Origin: JANXLS01 sp038227045
GTDB lineage: Bacteria; Planctomycetota; SZUA-567; H5-PLA8
Length of the DNA: 7,803 bases
Reading direction: 5' to 3'
Assembly (NCBI GenBank): GCA_038227045.1
Contig: JBBRQD010000187.1
Location: 1 to 7,803 of the forward strand
Position 1 is the first letter of the stretch. Every line of letters starts with the position of its first letter. The notes beneath the pieces are model-generated. The model made no database searches. It saw nothing but the letters and a program-made list of their open reading frames with translations, and had not been told where the DNA came from. The position numbers were made by a program, and so were the translations under genes. Below are positions 6,793 through 7,803 of this stretch, one piece after another.

Positions 6793-7323
6793 TCAAACAG
6801 GATAAGTAGGCAGACATTTTTGATCATTATCCCCTTCAAGTTCCTCTTCCTGAAACTCCAAAGCTCCGGCAACTAAAAACAACCATCGAAGCGCATCTGA
6901 AGCAAACGGAAAATCCGAAGCTTCAAGATAAACGTTAATGGTGTTCTGATCAACGACGCGTGCATCCCACCAATGCCATTGGCGGTTTTCAGGTTCAAAC
7001 CAATAGATCCAATTTTCTAGAGACCAATCAAAAGTTTGCTGAACTTCAAATGGAAGTTCGCGGCGATTCAAAGCTTCTTCCATCGTAAGTTGCGCAGTAA
7101 AACGGCGAACCAACCAGTCCGGAAGCATTTGTCGCCACTCTTCGTATTCGGGCCAATGCCGAACATCCTGGCTCAAAACAATATTGAGCGCATCTCGAAC
7201 ACGTTTAAGAACCTCAGTGCTTTTCTCGTCGCAAGACGCAATATAACACGCCAGACCTAATTTGTTCCGCTGCATCTCTATAGAAGGACCCATTTGCAAC
7301 CTTCGAAGTTCATCTGTTATCAC
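6793..7323 (-). CDS. Trp-rich acidic protein of unknown function, possible immunity-type partner
   Basis: I do not recognise a named family with certainty. The 176-aa product is soluble in character, acidic, and unusually rich in Trp and aromatic residues, concentrated at about 100-150 (FDWSLENWIYWFEP, RQWHWWDARV, ALRWLFLVAGAL). It has no signal peptide and ends with an acidic tail (EFQEEELEGDND). The chosen start is a GTG at 7323 whose last two bases and the following A form the TGA stop of the upstream frame (a GTGA overlap); GGGAG at 7333-7337 lies nine bases before it, inside the upstream frame. An internal ATG at 7293 is the alternative. Tight coupling behind a gene's 3' end, small size and acidity are what is seen for immunity proteins behind polymorphic toxins, so that is a possible role, inferred from context only. 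Its upstream partner is truncated by an insertion sequence, so its present transcription is uncertain. Confidence 0.6.
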   Translation of the reverse strand: MITDELRRLQMGPSIEMQRNKLGLACYIASCDEKSTEVLKRVRDALNIVLSQDVRHWPEYEEWRQMLPDWLVRRFTAQLTMEEALNRRELPFEVQQTFDWSLENWIYWFEPENRQWHWWDARVVDQNTINVYLEASDFPFASDALRWLFLVAGALEFQEEELEGDNDQKCLPTYPV

Positions 7324-7565
7324 TTAATTATACTCCCGCTACCTTGAATGATTTGATTTATCAATGTTTGAATTTGCTGCGCTTTAAGACCGAATAAATT
7401 TGGCGCCAGGCTTGGATCATCGATTTGAGGTGCGCTTGGAAACAATTTTCCTAAACGTTGTCTGACCGCCTTTTCCTGTAAATCGTACAAAAATTCACGC
7501 GGCGCGCAGAAAGTTTTGAGTTGTGCACCAGGCAATCCACCAGCGTTTTTCAGCGCTAGGTCTCG
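7320..7565 (-). pseudogene. 3' remnant of a larger gene, cut off by an insertion sequence
   Basis: The frame ending at TGA (7320-7322) encodes about 80 residues from 7565, including ALKNAGGLPGAQLKTFCAPR near the insertion side and QQIQTLINQIIQ near the end. There is no ATG or GTG codon anywhere in this frame up to the in-frame stop at 7590-7592; the only starts would be TTG (7535), CTG or ATT. That stop already lies in the insertion-sequence end. I therefore read it as the C-terminal piece of a longer protein whose 5' part has been displaced by the element. The family is not recognisable. Coupling through GTGA to the downstream 176-aa gene suggests the two formed an operon. A polymorphic toxin C terminus is one possibility, but no toxin motif is visible. 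Confidence 0.55.
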
Positions 7566-7690
7566 GGGACAGACACGAATGGCACATAGTTAAGGACGAT
7601 GCACACGTGCAATGCGTGGGAGCGGAGTCGCCAAAAGCGGCTTAACTATGCGCCATTCGTGTCTGTCCCGAATGGCACATAGTTAAGCCG
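7566..7690. repeat. Three alternating copies of a palindromic motif at the IS end
   Basis: Copy 1 (7566-7594, GGGACAGACACGAATGG continuing to TTAAG) and copy 2 (7641-7669) are 29-bp inverted repeats with one mismatch. Copy 3 (7669-7690) repeats 19 bp of copy 1 (7576-7594) exactly and in direct orientation. Copy 2 extended to 7638 can also pair with copy 3 as a 22-bp stem (7638-7659 with 7669-7690, one mismatch) around a 9-nt loop. The transposase stop codon is inside copy 3. Copy 1/copy 2 and copy 2/copy 3 are mutually exclusive hairpins. A short dyad TGCACACGTGCA (7600-7611) lies in the 46-bp spacer between copies 1 and 2. Confidence 0.8.
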
Positions 7691-7803
7691 TTTTCAAGAG
7701 TTTTGCCCTCAGGACTGCGCGGGGTTGGTTGAGTAAATCGTATTGTTTGGGACGCCGCTTGACGGCCCGCGGTTCGACCCGGCATGGGCGATGTGGATTA
7801 AGA
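7683..7803 (-). CDS. IS4-family transposase, C-terminal end only
   Basis: The minus strand read from 7802 gives 39 codons and then TAA at 7683-7685. The peptide includes NPHRPCRVEPRAVKRRPKQ followed by YDLLNQPRAVLRAKLLKTA. The block R-P-x-R-x-E-P-R-A-V-K-R-R-P-K, then an aromatic, two Leu and P-R, is the characteristic C terminus of a group of IS4-type DDE transposases (DDE_Tnp_1 fold). The catalytic DDE residues and the start lie beyond the right edge of the window, so whether the gene is intact cannot be judged. It reads towards the gene remnant and the 176-aa gene, so read-through from the transposase promoter could drive them. Confidence 0.68.
   Translation of the reverse strand, partial: LNPHRPCRVEPRAVKRRPKQYDLLNQPRAVLRAKLLKTA

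Larger units (their letters stand above)
7566..7803 (-). mobile_element. One end of an IS4-type insertion sequence, truncated by the window edge
   Basis: The element contains the 3' end of a transposase gene on the minus strand and about 117 bp of noncoding end sequence. The boundary at 7566 is inferred: it is where the repeated GGGACAGACACGAATGG sequence begins and where the interrupted upstream frame stops making sense. It probably includes the terminal inverted repeat. The other end and any target-site duplication lie outside the window. Confidence 0.55.

Noticed and set aside
6787..6796. CCGTTTTCAA shared with 7688-7697, as a possible IS scar
   Set aside because: A 10-bp match without flanking similarity is not enough; no terminal repeat or duplication accompanies it.
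6596..6805. Plus-strand frame of 69 codons
   Set aside because: It starts inside the left arm of the hairpin, has no ribosome binding site or motif, and runs into the 176-aa gene on the other strand.
7327..7332. Perfect TATAAT on the minus strand just before the 176-aa gene
   Set aside because: It lies between the Shine-Dalgarno and the GTG, its -35 position (CAAATC) is poor, and transcription from it would lack the ribosome binding site; probably chance in AT-rich DNA.
6595..7690. Palindromes considered as a CRISPR array
   Set aside because: There are no regularly spaced direct repeats with unique spacers; the copies alternate in orientation and the spacing is irregular.

Overview
The window most likely comes from a Gram-negative bacterium of the Verrucomicrobiota/Planctomycetota type. 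A Limisphaerales/Pedosphaera-like verrucomicrobium is my best guess, but this is inference. The supporting signs are a secreted beta-propeller protein with the DWPQWRGP opening common in that superphylum, a secreted DUF6807 ('PmoA-like') protein, an ADP-heptose (lipopolysaccharide core) gene pair, several palindromic intergenic repeats, and an IS4-type transposase tail with an EPRAVKRRPK motif.

Layout. Positions 1-224 hold no gene that I can support, only small dyads. Positions 225-2094 carry two plus-strand genes 34 bp apart: a secreted PQQ-like beta-propeller protein and a DUF456-type membrane protein. A minus-strand gene for a secreted DUF6807 protein (2122-3210) converges on them. Divergent from it, 163 bp away, begins hldD (3374-4324), followed after 38 bp by hldE (4363-5868). 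Together these two make the last enzymes of ADP-L-glycero-beta-D-manno-heptose synthesis; gmhA and gmhB are not in the window. An exact hairpin starts on the last base of the hldD stop codon.

From about 5,870 onward the character changes. The DNA becomes AT-richer, all genes lie on the minus strand, and the content is accessory: a GNAT acetyltransferase (5893-6552), a 48-nt near-perfect hairpin (6595-6642), a Trp-rich acidic orphan protein of 176 aa (6793-7323), and a gene remnant (7320-7565) whose TGA stop overlaps the orphan's GTG start. The remnant has no ATG or GTG codon and runs straight into the end of an insertion sequence (about 7566-7803). The final 39 codons of that element's IS4-family transposase are visible. 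Its noncoding end carries three copies of one 19-29 bp motif in alternating orientation.

How it fits together. The left 5.9 kb looks like ordinary chromosome with envelope and secreted functions. The right 1.9 kb looks like a small accessory patch. The most interesting reading, and it is only an inference, is that an IS has cut off the 5' part of a larger gene, possibly a polymorphic toxin, leaving its C-terminal end and a translationally coupled partner that would be the immunity protein. No complete, clearly new system can be demonstrated from this window alone.
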